Part shown: piece after piece, positions 22,164-24,301 of the stretch
Position numbering within the stretch: position 1 is the stretch's first letter
How the letters are laid out: each line of letters starts with the position of its first letter
Source: Thermovenabulum sp049723235
Lineage (GTDB): Bacteria; Bacillota; Thermosediminibacteria; Thermosediminibacterales; Thermosediminibacteraceae
DNA: 24,301 bases
Assembly (NCBI RefSeq): GCF_049723235.1
Contig: NZ_JBNARB010000025.1
Location: forward strand, 1-24,301
Direction: 5' to 3'
Program-made: the position numbers and the translations under genes
The notes under the pieces: generated by a model
Databases searched by the model: none
What the model saw: the letters and a program-made list of their open reading frames with translations, nothing else
Told to the model about the DNA's origin: nothing

Positions 22164-24233
22164 ATGCCTAGACAGGTACCACTTAATAGATTAAGGAACA
22201 TAGGTATAATGGCACATATAGATGCCGGTAAAACCACTACAACGGAGAGAATACTTTTCTATACCGGTAAGGTACACAAGTTGGGAGAGGTTCATGAAGG
22301 GACTGCTGTAATGGACTGGATGGAGCAGGAGCAGGAAAGGGGCATTACCATTACCGCTGCTTCCACCACTTGCTACTGGAAGGATCATCAAATTAATATC
22401 ATAGATACGCCCGGGCACGTTGATTTCACCGTGGAGGTAGAGCGTTCACTTCGCGTCCTTGACGGAGCGGTAGCGGTCTTTTGTGCAAAAGGCGGTGTAG
22501 AGCCTCAGTCGGAAACGGTGTGGCGCCAGGCGGATAAATACGGCGTCCCCAGAATAGCATATGTGAATAAAATGGATATAGTTGGGGCCGATTTTTACAA
22601 TGTGGTGAAACAGATCAGAGAGAGGCTCGGCGCCAATCCGGTACCCATTCAAATCCCCATTGGAGCGGAGGATACCTTCCACGGCATAGTGGACCTGGTT
22701 ATGATGAAAGCTTACATTTACACCAACGACCTGGGCACCGAGATACAGGAAACCGCTATTCCCGATGAAATAAGGGATAAGGCAGAAGAATACAGGGAAA
22801 AGATGATAGAAGCACTGGCGGATGTGGATGAAGAAATAATGACAAAATACCTGGAAGGGGAAGAGCTAACGCCGGAAGAAATTAAAGGAGCTCTTAGAAG
22901 GGCCTGCATCGCGGTTAAGGCCGTTCCTGTAATCTGCGGTTCATCATATAAGAACAAGGGAGTGCAGCTTCTACTGGATGCCATAGTGGATTACCTGCCA
23001 TCACCCCTTGACATTCCGGCAGTAAAGGGAATAGATCCCGAAACGGGAGAGGAAATAGAAAGACTTGCAAGCGATGATGAGTCTTTTTCTGCTCTGGCGT
23101 TTAAGATAATGAGCGATCCCTATGTAGGTAAGTTAACTTATTTCAGGATTTACTCGGGTGTTTTGAAAGCGGGATCTTATGTATATAACTCTACCAAGAA
23201 CAAAAAGGAAAGAATAGGCAGGATTTTGAGGATGCATGCAAATCACCGCCAGGAAATGGAAGAGGCTATGACGGGAGAAATCGTAGCGGCGGTGGGATTA
23301 AAAGACACGACAACCGGTGATACCCTCTGCTCCGAAGACAAGCCTATTATACTGGAATCCATGCAGTTCCCCGAACCTGTAATCCATGTGGCAATTGAAC
23401 CAAAGACAAAAGCGGATCAGGAAAAAATGGGAATCGCATTGCAGAGGCTTGCGGAGGAAGATCCAACCTTCCGGACTTATACCGATGCTGAGACCGGACA
23501 GACCATCATTGCGGGAATGGGCGAGCTGCACTTGGAAATCATTGTTGACAGGATGTTCAGGGAATTCAAGGTAGAAGCCAATGTAGGAAAACCGCAGGTA
23601 GCCTATAAAGAAACCATCAAGAAAGCCGTTAAAGCTGAAGGTAAATACATCAGGCAGACCGGTGGTCGCGGTCAGTACGGCCACGTATGGCTGGAAATTG
23701 AACCCCTTGAACCGGGTAAAGGCTATGAATTCGTAAACAAGATTGTGGGCGGCGTTATTCCGAAGGAATACATTCCTGCGGTGGACGCGGGAGTTCGGGA
23801 AGCCCTCGAAAACGGTGTTCTGGCCGGATACCCGGTAGTGGATGTAAGGGTAACTCTTTTTGATGGTTCTTACCATGAAGTGGACTCTTCGGAAATGGCC
23901 TTCAAGATAGCAGCATCCTTAGCCTTCAAAGAGGCTATGAGAAAGGCGGATCCGGTGCTCTTAGAGCCCATTATGAAGGTGGAAGTGGTAGTTCCGGAAG
24001 AGTTCATGGGAGACGTAATTGGAGACATCAACTCCCGTCGCGGACATTTAGAGGGAATGGAACCCAGAGGTGGGGCTCAGGTTATAAGAGGGTATGTTCC
24101 TTTAGCAGAAATGTTTGGTTACGCAACCGATTTACGTTCCAAGACCCAGGGCCGCGGCACTTACACCATGCAGTTCTCCCATTATGCAGAAGTTCCCAAA
24201 AATATCGCGGATGCGATAATCAATAAAAAATAA
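22164..24233 (+). CDS. fusA: Translation elongation factor G
   Basis: A 689-residue GTPase that drives ribosomal translocation. G1 is AHIDAGKT (residues 17-24), switch II is DTPGHVDF (about 80-87) and NKMD (about 134-137) is G4. RGITITAAST marks switch I. Domains II to V are complete, with RGHLEGMEPRGGAQ near the end. The ATG at 22164 (MPRQVPL) is chosen over the upstream TTG at 22140, because AAAGGGGTGG lies before the ATG and EF-G proteins begin here. It is 45 bp after rpsG and 27 bp before tuf. Confidence 0.98.
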   Translation: MPRQVPLNRLRNIGIMAHIDAGKTTTTERILFYTGKVHKLGEVHEGTAVMDWMEQEQERGITITAASTTCYWKDHQINIIDTPGHVDFTVEVERSLRVLDGAVAVFCAKGGVEPQSETVWRQADKYGVPRIAYVNKMDIVGADFYNVVKQIRERLGANPVPIQIPIGAEDTFHGIVDLVMMKAYIYTNDLGTEIQETAIPDEIRDKAEEYREKMIEALADVDEEIMTKYLEGEELTPEEIKGALRRACIAVKAVPVICGSSYKNKGVQLLLDAIVDYLPSPLDIPAVKGIDPETGEEIERLASDDESFSALAFKIMSDPYVGKLTYFRIYSGVLKAGSYVYNSTKNKKERIGRILRMHANHRQEMEEAMTGEIVAAVGLKDTTTGDTLCSEDKPIILESMQFPEPVIHVAIEPKTKADQEKMGIALQRLAEEDPTFRTYTDAETGQTIIAGMGELHLEIIVDRMFREFKVEANVGKPQVAYKETIKKAVKAEGKYIRQTGGRGQYGHVWLEIEPLEPGKGYEFVNKIVGGVIPKEYIPAVDAGVREALENGVLAGYPVVDVRVTLFDGSYHEVDSSEMAFKIAASLAFKEAMRKADPVLLEPIMKVEVVVPEEFMGDVIGDINSRRGHLEGMEPRGGAQVIRGYVPLAEMFGYATDLRSKTQGRGTYTMQFSHYAEVPKNIADAIINKK

Positions 24234-24260
24234 AAATTAAAATTTGAGGAGGGCAAAGAA

Positions 24261-24301
24261 ATGGCAAAACAGAAATTTGAGAGGAAGAAGCCGCACGTAA
24301 A
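24261..24301 (+). CDS. tuf: Elongation factor Tu, first codons only (cut by window end)
   Basis: The ATG at 24261 has a strong GAGGAGGG site. The 13 full codons in view read MAKQKFERKKPHV, the conserved EF-Tu N-terminus, and the gene follows fusA as in the str operon. The rest lies beyond the window. Confidence 0.9.
   Translation, partial: MAKQKFERKKPHV

Overview
The window looks like chromosomal DNA of a thermophilic or moderately thermophilic, anaerobic, endospore-forming member of the Firmicutes (Clostridia, Thermosediminibacterales/Thermoanaerobacterales-like). This rests on sporulation genes (yaaL-bofA, a SpoIID-like lipoprotein, yabP-yabQ), a consensus sigma-H promoter, a four-subunit ferredoxin-dependent oxoacid oxidoreductase, Gram-positive style rpoB/rpoC, and frequent GTG/TTG starts with strong Shine-Dalgarno (SD) sequences. 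The genus assignment is inference.

Region 1 (1-5022) is accessory DNA. It opens inside a group II intron (likely class IIC): an in-frame reverse transcriptase/maturase followed by recognisable domains V and VI. The intron ends exactly where the stop codon of a minus-strand RpiR-type regulator lies. A very AT-rich cassette follows: rpiR-like regulator, a divergent NhaC-family antiporter and a saccharopine/lysine-dehydrogenase-like enzyme. The divergent gap holds a perfect 8-bp inverted repeat just upstream of the transporter promoter, and a hairpin terminator closes the cassette.

Region 2 (5042-9371) is redox metabolism and sporulation. A small unusual ferredoxin has a CsoR/CstR-like palindrome over its promoter. 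Next come yaaL-bofA, with the SD of yaaL caught in two mutually exclusive hairpins. The porCDAB operon follows, behind a leader of about 200 nt with four CTGTTATA repeats, and ends in a very strong terminator.

Region 3 (9406-13110) holds a SpoIID-like lipoprotein, yabP-yabQ (SD of yabP buried in a terminator-like hairpin), a textbook sigma-H promoter, divIC, a yabR-like S1 protein and a Ppx/GppA phosphatase. Region 4 (13111-13637) carries two tandem, mutually similar small membrane-protein genes (39 and 41 aa) on the minus strand. Their promoter appears to share its -35 element with that of rpoB.

Region 5 (13447-24301) is the information-processing block: rpoB, rpoC, an L7Ae/YbxF protein, rpsL, rpsG, fusA and the first codons of tuf. 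It has a promoter before rpoB, a strong second promoter between rpoC and the L7Ae gene, and terminator-like hairpins before rpoB and before rpsL. The rplK-rplA-rplJ-rplL genes that normally precede rpoB are absent here, so the conserved clusters seem to have been rearranged relative to the usual Firmicutes order.
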